A DNA stretch of 64,000 bases from contig JAAVTG010000568.1 in NCBI GenBank assembly GCA_011947345.1, positions 558,001 to 622,000 on the forward strand. The letters are read 5' to 3'. The number at the start of each line of letters is the position of its first letter. Within the stretch, counting starts at the first letter, position 1. Positions 49,895-59,040 of this stretch are shown one piece after another. The stretch is from Phytophthora quininea. Lineage: Eukaryota > Oomycota > Peronosporomycetes > Peronosporales > Peronosporaceae. A program made the position numbers and the translations under genes. Below the pieces are notes generated by a model, which saw only the letters and a list, made by a program, of their open reading frames with translations, was not told the DNA's origin and searched no databases.

Positions 49895-52800
49895 ATGGAT
49901 CCGCGAAAGACCCGCGAGTCGTTCCAGCAAATGGACCACCGAGAGGACCAGTGGGCCTGGCACGAGAAACCTGTGGCCGACATCCTACGAGGCTTTGAGG
50001 TGGACGCCTCGCTCGGCCTGAGCGCAGACGCAGCCGCTTCGAGACTGGCCAAGAATGGCCTCAACAAGCTGGAGGCCGAGAAGAAGGCCCCCATCTACGT
50101 CATCTTCCTGCTGCAGTTCACCAACGTTATCATCGGCCTGCTCATGGCGGCTGCCGTGGCTTCCATCGCGCTGCAAGAGTTCGTGGAAGGCCTGGCCATT
50201 GTGGCCATTGTGACGCTCAACGCAGTCATCGCTACCATCCAGGAGCACAACGCCAGCAACGCCCTCGAGGCGCTGCAGAAGATGACGTCCCCACAGTGCA
50301 TCGTGCTGCGCGATGGCGGACGGCAAACCCCGATCCCAAGCGAGCAGCTGGTGACCGGCGACATTGTGGTGCTCACGACCGGAGACATTGTGCCTGCCGA
50401 CATTCGCCTGATCACCAGCTCCGACTTCAAGGTCAACGAGATGATCCTGACCGGAGAGTCCGAAGATGTGCTGAAGAAGTTTGACGCCGACATGAGTCGC
50501 AGCGAGAAATTAACGGCGGACAACATGGTGTTTGCGTCGACCTCCATAGCCACCGGCAACGCCACCGGTGTGGTCGTCGAGACGGGCATGTCGACCCGCG
50601 TGGGATCCATTGCCATGCTCCTCAAAGGAGGCGTGACCGCCGACGGATCCAAGCGTCCCAACTGCTGGCGCCGTTTCGTCGACAAGTACTACCCGAAGAT
50701 GACGCCCTTGCAGCAATCCCTGCACCATCTCGGTGTTGTTATGGGCACGGTGGTGCTCGGCATCTGTGTGATCGTGTTCGTCGTGGGAATGGTGCGCGAC
50801 AATGCGGATCCCAAGAACCCTGACCGACCGGTCTGGCTGAACATGGTCATGGTTGCGGTATCGTTGGCTGTGAGTGCTGTGCCGGAAGGGCTGCCCATGG
50901 TTGTCACGATTTGCTTATCCACCGGTACAGCCGACATGGTGAAGAAGCACGTGTTGGTTCGCAAGCTGGCTGCTGTCGAGTCGCTCGGTGCTAGTTCGGT
51001 GATCTGCACAGACAAGACTGGCACGCTGACTGAGGGCAAAATGACTGCTGTCAAGATGTGGAGCGACTCTACCAGCTATAACATCACTGGGACCGGATTC
51101 AATCCAACGGGCGACATCCTCTGCAAAGGTGTCACCCAGACAAAGACTCTGTCCATTCCAGTTCGTACGACTCTGTTGTCTGCGGTACTGTGTAGTAACA
51201 CGAGTTTGCAGCAGGAGGAGAGCGACACGGGTGCGTCAATCTGGGTGCCTATGGGCAATTCCTCAGAGGCCCCTCTAGTTGTCGCTGCCGCCAAGGCTGG
51301 TATTTGGCGCGAAGAAGCCATGAAATCCTATCCACGGGTGACAGAAGTGCCGTTCTCATCAGCTCGAAAGATGATGATCACAGTGAATGAAATTCCATCA
51401 GGGGATCCTCAATTCGACACGTTACAACTTCCTCCAAAAGCTCTGTACGTGGCCAACGTGAAGGGTGCGCCAAACTACATCGCCAAGAACTGCACTCAGT
51501 TTCTACGAACCGATGGGTCTATCTCGCCAATGCGCGAAGGTGACCGCCAGAAAGTCCTGGATGCTGTCGATACGCTCTCATCACAAGCTCTGCGTGTTCT
51601 TGCGGTTGCCATTCGGCCGCTCGAGAGAATGCCGTTTTCAGAGGACGAGGATGACGTTGAGGCCAAGTTTGAAGCCCTCTGCTCGCCGCTTATCTTTGTC
51701 GGACTCGTCGCCTCCATTGATCCCCCTCGTGAAGGTGTCAAGACTGCCATTCACACTGCACGCCAAGCGTCCATTCGAACCGTCATGATCACGGGAGACT
51801 ACCTGAAGACAGCGATAGCTATCGCCAGAGACATCGATTTGCTCCAAGATGATGCTGATACTGATGAGCAAGCGGTCGATTGCAACGTGTTGCGTCCACG
51901 CCAGAGCTTCTACTTGCCGGATGACGAATTGGACGAGATTACTAGCCGCGTGTCAGTGTTCGCCCGTGCCAAACCTGAAGACAAAATTGAAATTGTCAAG
52001 TCGCTGCAGCGCCAAGGGCATGTAGCAGCCATGACTGGCGATGGTGTGAACGATGCGCCTGCACTGAAGGAGGCGGATATCGGTGTCGCCATGGGCATCG
52101 CTGGCACTGCTGTGGCCAAAGGGGCGTCGGATATGATCCTCACAGACGACAACTTCTGCAGCATCGTTGCTGCCGTTGAGAAGGGCCGAGAAATCTATGG
52201 CAACATCCAGCGATTCGTGTGCTTCTTACTGTCGACGAACTTTGGCGAGATCACTGTCATCTTCACGGCTATTGCGGTCGGCATGCCGAATCCGTTAGAG
52301 CCGCTACAGATTTTGGTGCTCAACTTGTTCGCCGACGGGATGGCTGCGGTGGCTCTCAGTCTCGAGAAAGGCGACGGCACGGTCATGTCTGAACGCCCGC
52401 GACCTCGCTCGGAACACATCATCTTCGGCCGATTGTGGGTCATCGTGCTATCCAACGCCTTCTTGATTGCAAGCGGTGCGCTGATCGTGTTCACCTGCGG
52501 CCTCTACTGGAACTTCGAGAACGTCCTTCTGAACGATATCACGGCCGGTATTGACACGGATAGTGGTGAGGAGGCCTACAGGAATGCAGTGTGCTCGCGC
52601 TGGCTAGGCTTGGGCAACGGGTGGCAGCCGTACACGAACTGCGGGGCCCGCGATATCAACGGCACCTATCTGTTCGACGAAAGTATTCGCTCTCTGGACT
52701 ACTACGAGAGCGACGATCTACTGTGCTATGGCGGAGACTACGATTGCATTTCTGACGGCACCTCGCGCTCTCAAACGATGGCTTTCGTCTACATTACGAC

Positions 52801-53314
52801 GATGGAAATGCTTCGTGCTTACACTGCTCGTAGCTTCACCAAGTCCGTCTTCAAGGACATGTTCAGTAACAAGTGGATGCAGATGGCAGCTGTGGGCTCG
52901 TTGACTTTGACGTTTTCCGTCACCAACATCCCCGTTGTCATGGACGATCTCTTTGGCTTCTCGCATATCGAGTGGTACGAGTGGATGTTCTCGATGGTGT
53001 TCGCGCTGGTCATGGTCGCATTTGGGGAGACACTCAAGTTCGCTTACCGTCGACGTGACCGCAAGAAAGAGCAGAAATTGGCTGCTGCAGATACCTACGC
53101 AGGCATGGTAGCCGAGATTCGCAACCTGCGCCACCACATCGAGCACCTGGAGGGCAAGTGGGAGACAGAAATGCAGCAGCTTCGTATCCGTGTGATCGAA
53201 GACAATGGCATCTCGCACTCTCCCGATGGACACTCGACCCTAACGTCGTCCTCGTCTTCATCTTCGTCTGACTCGAGCGAGGAGCGAGCTACGAGCCTTT
53301 CGCCACCCCTGTAG
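49895..53314 (+). CDS. P2-type (SERCA/PMR1-like) Ca2+-transporting ATPase
   Basis: This is an ATP-driven cation pump in an internal or plasma membrane. I chose ATG 49895 (MDPRKTRESFQQMDHRED), giving 1139 residues; the frame is open upstream to 49271. All P-type motifs are intact: LTGESEDV (actuator), CTDKTGTLTEGKM (phosphorylated Asp), VKGAPNYI (nucleotide-binding region) and AMTGDGVNDAPALKEAD. Ca2+-site residues match SERCA: SAVPEGLPM in M4, STNFGEITVIF in M5 and NLFADGMAAVAL in M6. A long loop between late helices (about 52530-52760) has four Cys and an N-glycosylation-type site (NGT). The C-terminus is a predicted coiled coil (EIRNLRHHIEHLEGKWETEM) plus a Ser/Asp tail. No frame break was seen. 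Confidence 0.93.
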   Translation: MDPRKTRESFQQMDHREDQWAWHEKPVADILRGFEVDASLGLSADAAASRLAKNGLNKLEAEKKAPIYVIFLLQFTNVIIGLLMAAAVASIALQEFVEGLAIVAIVTLNAVIATIQEHNASNALEALQKMTSPQCIVLRDGGRQTPIPSEQLVTGDIVVLTTGDIVPADIRLITSSDFKVNEMILTGESEDVLKKFDADMSRSEKLTADNMVFASTSIATGNATGVVVETGMSTRVGSIAMLLKGGVTADGSKRPNCWRRFVDKYYPKMTPLQQSLHHLGVVMGTVVLGICVIVFVVGMVRDNADPKNPDRPVWLNMVMVAVSLAVSAVPEGLPMVVTICLSTGTADMVKKHVLVRKLAAVESLGASSVICTDKTGTLTEGKMTAVKMWSDSTSYNITGTGFNPTGDILCKGVTQTKTLSIPVRTTLLSAVLCSNTSLQQEESDTGASIWVPMGNSSEAPLVVAAAKAGIWREEAMKSYPRVTEVPFSSARKMMITVNEIPSGDPQFDTLQLPPKALYVANVKGAPNYIAKNCTQFLRTDGSISPMREGDRQKVLDAVDTLSSQALRVLAVAIRPLERMPFSEDEDDVEAKFEALCSPLIFVGLVASIDPPREGVKTAIHTARQASIRTVMITGDYLKTAIAIARDIDLLQDDADTDEQAVDCNVLRPRQSFYLPDDELDEITSRVSVFARAKPEDKIEIVKSLQRQGHVAAMTGDGVNDAPALKEADIGVAMGIAGTAVAKGASDMILTDDNFCSIVAAVEKGREIYGNIQRFVCFLLSTNFGEITVIFTAIAVGMPNPLEPLQILVLNLFADGMAAVALSLEKGDGTVMSERPRPRSEHIIFGRLWVIVLSNAFLIASGALIVFTCGLYWNFENVLLNDITAGIDTDSGEEAYRNAVCSRWLGLGNGWQPYTNCGARDINGTYLFDESIRSLDYYESDDLLCYGGDYDCISDGTSRSQTMAFVYITTMEMLRAYTARSFTKSVFKDMFSNKWMQMAAVGSLTLTFSVTNIPVVMDDLFGFSHIEWYEWMFSMVFALVMVAFGETLKFAYRRRDRKKEQKLAAADTYAGMVAEIRNLRHHIEHLEGKWETEMQQLRIRVIEDNGISHSPDGHSTLTSSSSSSSSDSSEERATSLSPPL

Positions 53315-53496
53315 CGATTGGAATGCATATGAGCGTTTGAAAAACAAGTGCAGGAGTGAGGAGAGCTAGTAGCTGCAGTTCACGTAACTAAAGTGGTAGC
53401 ACTTCTAATGGAGTTCCTGTGTTGATGGAAATACGACTGCGATTGATATTTTGGAGCGGTGAAAGCTGCAACAGAAACGTATGCACGTCAGCCGAG

Positions 53497-54943
53497 CTAC
53501 ATGACAATGGTCCCCGGGTCGGGGATGTTGGCCGAGATGGCTTTATGCGGCAGGATGAGACCGCCGTTGATAAACTTTTCGTCTTTCACCTGCACGTCCT
53601 CGCCGACAACGGTAATCCCTTCGATTCGGCACTGCAGAGAGAGAACAGTCAGTACCGTGAGAAACAACATGAACAATCCAACACAAATCGCACCCAACGG
53701 CCAATTGTAGACCCCCAACCAATAATGCTCGACTGGATCCAGGAGTTGGCGCGCACTGTCACGCCGCGCAACAGCGTAGTTCGACTAAGGCGAACGCCTG
53801 GCAGATCACAGGAAAGTGTTGGTCAGAAGACCGTTTCTTCACAGCTAGCTACCACATTCAATGGAACAACACCAACGCTTACCGTCCTCAATTACACAAC
53901 CTGGGCCGACTACGACGTTGGGACCGATGAGACAACCTTCTCCAATGACCGCCGTTGGATCCACCATGACGTTGCCAATGAATTTTGGGCCCGTCGAGAG
54001 CTCTTCCTTGTTGCTGTTCTCCAGAAAGTCGAGATGCAGACACATGCCCGAGAGGAAGTCCTTGGGCTGACCAATGTCCATCCAGTAGCCAGGCAACACC
54101 ATCGAGTAGAGATTTCCCTCGGCAGCCATTTGAGGGAAAATCTCCTTCTCGATCGACGTCGGTCGCAGCTGGATGCGGTCCAGTACTTCGCGGTTGAAGA
54201 TGTAGATGCCAGCATTGATCTTATTGCCCACGTACTCGCGCGGTTTCTCGACGAATCGCTGGATCTGGCCATCAGCATTCGAAATGACCACGCCATACTT
54301 GGAAGGTTCATCCACACGCGTCACCTACAACCGCAACAGTGGCGTCAGTAGAGTAAATCATGCTAATAACGAGTTCTTTAGCCCACCATGAGCGTGCCCT
54401 CGGCCCCGTGGTTCTTGTGGAACTCCAGAAAGTCCTGCAGTCGGTACTCGCAGATGACGTCGCTGTTGAAAACGAAGAACGGATCGCCGTCGTCCAGCAG
54501 CTCTCGAGCCAACGCCAACGGACCGGCGGTGCCCAGCGGCTCCGTCTCGTGGGAGCACGAGATCTTGATCTGGTACTGCAACAGTTTGACACAAATGGAG
54601 GCCACGTGTCAGTCAATTGACGACATCGACCGACCATTTGGCTGCAGTTAATTAATTAACCTTCTTCTCCATGGACTCGAGCGCCGCCAGCATCACTTGC
54701 GGCTGGTAATTAACCGCCAAAATGACCTCCGTCACTCCGACCTGATGAACAAAATACAAAGAGAGGTTAAATAGGGAACTAGTCGTCGCCTGCAGTTACT
54801 TCCGGCAGACGCACCGCCACGAGCGCCTCGATCTGGTGCAGCACGATCGACTTGTTGCAGAACTCCACCAGGGGCTTGGGGCACGACAGCGTCAGCGGCC
54901 GCAGCCGCGTGCCGAAGCCGCCGACGAGGATCAGAGCCTTCAT
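53497..54943 (-). CDS. GMPPB: Mannose-1-phosphate guanylyltransferase (GDP-mannose pyrophosphorylase), six exons
   Basis: This enzyme makes GDP-mannose from GTP and mannose-1-phosphate, for glycosylation and cell-wall polymers (cytosol). Exons: 54943-54815, 54741-54661, 54575-54387, 54324-53883, 53797-53694 and 53631-53497. They join in phase to 359 residues, the usual length. The N-terminal signature is [20 protein letters not shown]. Other conserved parts are [63 protein letters not shown] and [16 protein letters not shown]. Left-handed beta-helix hexapeptides follow ([20 protein letters not shown]), and the end is [11 protein letters not shown]. No frame break is needed, which supports the splice model. 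Confidence 0.96.
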
Positions 54944-55198
54944 GTGCTGCGTGAATCTTGAGAACGATTCCGACTGGATCTATCGTACTTAGCGTACTTA
55001 GCGCGACGAAGCATGGGCTACTATTGGGGTGAGTTGAAGGCAACGGCAACGGCAACGTTCGGCAAAAAGTATCATTGGATTTCTTACAGTTTGTACATCA
55101 TGTGCTATCTATCAGCATGGAGCTCTGTGCGGGTTTCTATCATGTTCCTCTGTGGTGTCTCGACTACCAAACGGGAGGCACCCTCTCAAAGTGGCCCT

Positions 55199-55933
55199 TC
55201 ACGCGAGGAAGGCCACGAACGGGGCGCTTTGCGAGGCCTCGGGATGCCGCGCGATGGCGTTGAGCATCGTGACGAACGCCGTCTCGCGCTCGCTCAGCAG
55301 CGCGCCGTCGTTGCGGCCCTGCAGGAACGACGTGCCGGGCATGGCCGGCAGCTCCTCCTGGCTCATAAGTTTGGCCATCTCGGCGTGGAGCACCTTGAAC
55401 TCCGAGTACCGCTTGGTCACGTGGATGGTTTCGGTGTCATCTTGGCCGGTAGAGCCGATGATGTTGAAAAAGGCGACGCCCACCGTGAACGCGACCTTGT
55501 CGGCCGTGAAGGTGAGTGCGGGGGCGATCACCGCCGACGTCTCGGTCACCGCCGATTTTTCAACCTCAACCGACTTGTCCTGCTCGACTTGTATTTCCTC
55601 CTCAGCTTCGACCTCGGGCTCCGCTGGGGTCTCTTCCTCCTCTTCGACGGGAACTTCCTCCTCGACAACCCGCTGCTCTTCAATGTTGGCGACTTCAGTT
55701 GGCTCCTCACCGTCGACGACGGGTTCTTGGGGCTCTTCTTGCGCAGGACCCGGAGCAACGGACTCGTCCTCAACGACTCCGTCTTCAATTGAAGACGACT
55801 CGCTCGACCGCCAGTCGTCCTGGTCTACGATGATCTCTGTGATGGCGAGGTCCGAGGGCTTGCCGCACTCGGACGGGGGCGAAAGTGTCGGTTCGATCAC
55901 GGCGTTGTTGACCTTGGAGTGGTTGCAGCCCAT
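55199..55933 (-). CDS. PX-domain protein with N-myristoylation motif, copy C
   Basis: The 244-residue product differs from copies A and B at two sites only: Glu for Ala in VVDGEEPTE and Asp for Val in STGQDDTETI. The MGCNHS start, acidic middle and PX domain (VTKRYSEFKVLH) are kept. The first 185 bp to the left (55013-55198) are shared flank or spacer between this gene and the GDP-mannose pyrophosphorylase gene. It carries the same upstream hairpin pair. Confidence 0.8.
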   Translation of the reverse strand: MGCNHSKVNNAVIEPTLSPPSECGKPSDLAITEIIVDQDDWRSSESSSIEDGVVEDESVAPGPAQEEPQEPVVDGEEPTEVANIEEQRVVEEEVPVEEEEETPAEPEVEAEEEIQVEQDKSVEVEKSAVTETSAVIAPALTFTADKVAFTVGVAFFNIIGSTGQDDTETIHVTKRYSEFKVLHAEMAKLMSQEELPAMPGTSFLQGRNDGALLSERETAFVTMLNAIARHPEASQSAPFVAFLA

Positions 55934-56066
55934 GGTTTAGGTGGTGGTGGTTGTAGTGGTGGGTGGTTGTAGTGGCTTGGGGTGGACCGTGGAGATCGCG
56001 GAGTGAGCTGGATCATGGTAGCCGTCGAGCAGCGTTGCGCGCCGAAAGCAGTTAGGAATCGGCAGT

Positions 56067-56129
56067 AACGGACTCGCAGTCCGTTGCCTGGCAGCGCCTC
56101 GTTATTGGACCCGCAAGCGGCGCTGCCAG
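56067..56129. repeat. Paired hairpins between PX C and invertase D
   Basis: Same design as at 33538-33600: AACGGACT/AGTCCGTT with a CGC loop, then CTGGCAGCGCC/GGCGCTGCCAG with a 20-nt loop. The stems are unchanged, while the loop has one substitution (TCGTTATTGG versus TAGTTATTGG). Confidence 0.7.
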
Positions 56130-56341
56130 TATGTCGCTGCTTGTCGACGAATTGTTCACATGAGCAACGCGTAGACAAAGGTGACGCACGAGGCGTTCGT
56201 TAACCGAGAAACAACCGATGCGGTCGATTCTCGCACACCGCCAACGCTACAATCTGGAGACAAGAACACAGGCTTTTGGGAAGGAAGCACTGACAAGCAA
56301 AACTTATGGACGGATCTCGAATCGCTATCAACTCCTCTCAT

Positions 56342-58206
56342 CTAGAACGCAGGCACCACACGCTCGTCCGCCCAAGCGTGCTTCGGCTGCGTCCACACCT
56401 GGACGTTCTCGAACGTGGCCGAACCGGTCGACGTCAGCGCAATGCCCTCCGATCCAGTCTTACCGCCGCACGGGTAGATGCGCGCAGACAGAGAGAAGCG
56501 GTCGTTCACAAACACCTCCACGCTCGACACGTCCACGAACACGTGAAAGCGCAGCTTTTCGCCGGTCGCCTCACACACGTCCGCCTGCTGGTTGGACGCG
56601 CCCGTGAACAGGTCGTACAGGTAGAAGTAGCCCCACACCGAGTCCGAGCCGGGGTCGAGTCTGAACCCGCGAACGGAGCGCAGTCCGCCGACGAGCTGTT
56701 GGACCGGTCGATGGTGATCTTCTTCTCCGCGTCGTCGTACACGATCGTGGTCACCTCGTCGCCCTCGGCGCTGCGACGCACCTCGAAGCCCACCTTGCTG
56801 CCACGCTCGAACTCCGGCACCTCGGCGATCAGCTCGAACGACTTGCCCGTCGACTCGAGCACCTCCGTCGAGGCGTTCAGCGTCACGCTCGCCACCTCCT
56901 CCTTGGTGTTCTCGTTGCGAAGCAGCTGCAGGTCGCTGAGCGGCTTCACGCCGAGGGTCTTGATGGTCTTGCTCTGCTTCTTGGAGCCGTCGGTGCACGA
57001 CACGTCCTTGGCGTCCGACACGATCCAGTCGCCTTTGCCGACGAGGTGGTCGTCAACGTCGTAGATGTCACGGACGATGGTGATACCCACCTCACGTTGG
57101 AGCGATAGAATGCCGTCCCAGCCCTGAGGCTGACCGTCAGAGAAACCGGTGTCTTCAACAATCCAACCGATCACCACATTCTTGCCGTCCTTGTCGGTGT
57201 AGATGCTGTTGGCGTACCAGTCGCTGCGGTCCGACACGCCGACCATGAGCGGGTTGAACAGACCAGCCTCGGCGTCGGTCTCAACACCGCAGCCACCACC
57301 GGAGAACGAGCCCGTGGCCCACATCGCGTAGCGGTTGGGCGTGCTCTCAGCGGCAAATAGCATGACGTTATGCAGCTCGCCGTCCTCGTCCGTCATTTCG
57401 CGGTAGATGGTGGTCTCGAAGTTGAAGCCCCAGCTAGTAGTGTCTGGAGAAAACGAGGTGTTCTTCTCCGGTGAGAGCAAGTAGCCCTTGTACTCCCAGT
57501 TCAGGTAGTCCTCAGCGTGATAGAGGAAAATACGAGGACCCACGTTACCGATGCCACCGGCAAGCAAGAGGTAGTTGCTGCCGTTGGTGGAGTCGTAGCC
57601 GAAATGCGCGTCGAGCGACTTTGAGTGGAACGGCATCGGGTCGCGCCATCCAGTCACGTTCAGGCCCTGGGGTGGCGACTCGATCAGAGGCTCGGCCCCC
57701 TTCTGCCAGGTCTTGCCACCGTCCGAAGTCGTGGCGTACAGAACGTGCTCGCCGTACAGATATGGCTTCGTCCAATGGATCGGTAGAGCAGTAACACCAG
57801 TGTAGAACACGGTGTGCTTGCCGTCGATGGCGTTGTCCATCGAGAAGCCCGAGAACACGCCAAGGTTGTCCCACTTGTCCTCGAACGGGTAGAGGGCATT
57901 CGGGTAGTCCTCCCACGTGACCTGGTCCTTTGAGACGGCGTGACCCCAGGTCATGTTGCCCCAGATCGTCGAGTTGGGATTGAGCTGGTAGAACATGTGA
58001 TACAGGCCGGTCTCGGAGTCATAGTACGGTGCGCACGGGTCGTTCATCCACTTTTCGCGTGCGAGGAAGTGGTAAACCGGGCGGAACTGGTCGAACAGCT
58101 CGGTGCCAGGTTCGGCCTCAACGACCTGACCGTGGGTAGCTTCAGGAGCGAAGGCCATGGCCGTGGCGAATGCACCGATGGCTGCGATGCTCGGAATCAC
58201 CTTCAT
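56342..58206 (-). CDS. Secreted GH32 invertase, copy D (frame-shifted C-terminus)
   Basis: ATG 58206 gives a signal peptide of its own (MKVIPSIAAIGAFATAMAFA ... THG). The catalytic motifs are kept: REKWMNDPCAPYYDSE, TGWRDPMPF and FNFETTIYREM. The -1 shift at GGGG 56651-56654 is the one seen in copies A and B. Here it is not compensated, so the reading ends at 56506. The beta-sandwich continues in the next frame (LRFHVFVDVSSVEVFVNDRF) to TAG at 56342. Differences from copy A are concentrated at 57095-58206, where many substitutions fall (for example Asn for Gln in KWDNLGVFSG). Confidence 0.88.
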
Positions 58207-59040
58207 GGTTTGAATGAAAGCTTGTTGTGCTTGGGTGCAGGAGGCTTCAGCGTTGCGAAGGAAATTGAGGAGTGAGCATGGCGCTGATCAAGGCGAACAG
58301 CGTTGGAAGAGCCGGAAAGCAGCTTATCTTCAGGACAAGACCAGCGCTTGCTCCGATACTGTATTTTATCCTGATGATTTCGCGCTGCTTCGTTTTGGCT
58401 CGCACCGACTAATTGGATTGAACAGCAACCACGGACAACACCGGTACAGTCACCTCTGATCGCACATGGCGATCATTGAGGATTGACGAGACGCAGCGGT
58501 TGCTCAGCTTGCCGGTGGCTGTCAGACCTGGAGCAGGTTGGCGAGAACTACAAGCAGGCTGTAGGCAGTCCAACGCGTTGGATTGCCGTGAGAGACTCGC
58601 ACCGCGACCAGCTTCGTGTAAATTCATAATCCGGCGTGCTATTTCTTTTCGCACGCTCCAGGCTGTTTGCCACCATTTCGATCTTGATGCTTTGAACTGT
58701 TTCTTGTTGTTTCTGGAGTTTATCAAGATCGTCATCTACTTTTTCAGCACGGTCAATAGCTCTGCACTGCTCGCTGCGCTTAGCGAGTCGGCTGCTATCT
58801 CTCTAAAACAGTGTTTGGATGTTTGTCCTTGTCTTCGCCTCAGCAATGTGGACCGCCCCTCAAAAATGCCAACTCTAGGTCAAGCTCGTCGGCTTGCGCC
58901 TTCCTCAGTCGCTTGGACAGCAGCATTCTTCTTCCGGTACGTGCAGCGTAACGACAAAGTGCATACGTACGTCGTCTGCAGATTTCTCCGCGACGTGATA
59001 ATCTGCGCTTTCCGATGGGAAAGAGCCCTGCACCGATCGC
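58207..59040. other. Intergenic stretch
   Basis: A 309-codon frame on the plus strand (58476-59405) runs antisense into the poly(A) polymerase 3' end and has no family features. No other gene is recognised. Confidence 0.4.

Larger units (their letters stand above)
55083..58206 (-). repeat. Duplicated PX + invertase unit D
   Basis: This repeats the order of unit A (PX, about 410-bp spacer with hairpins, invertase), all on the minus strand, 22.5 kb to the right. The left edge starts at TTTGTACATCATGTGCTATC, as in unit A. The PX part, the spacer and the 3' third of the invertase are nearly identical to A. The 5' two thirds of the invertase are diverged. Confidence 0.85.
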
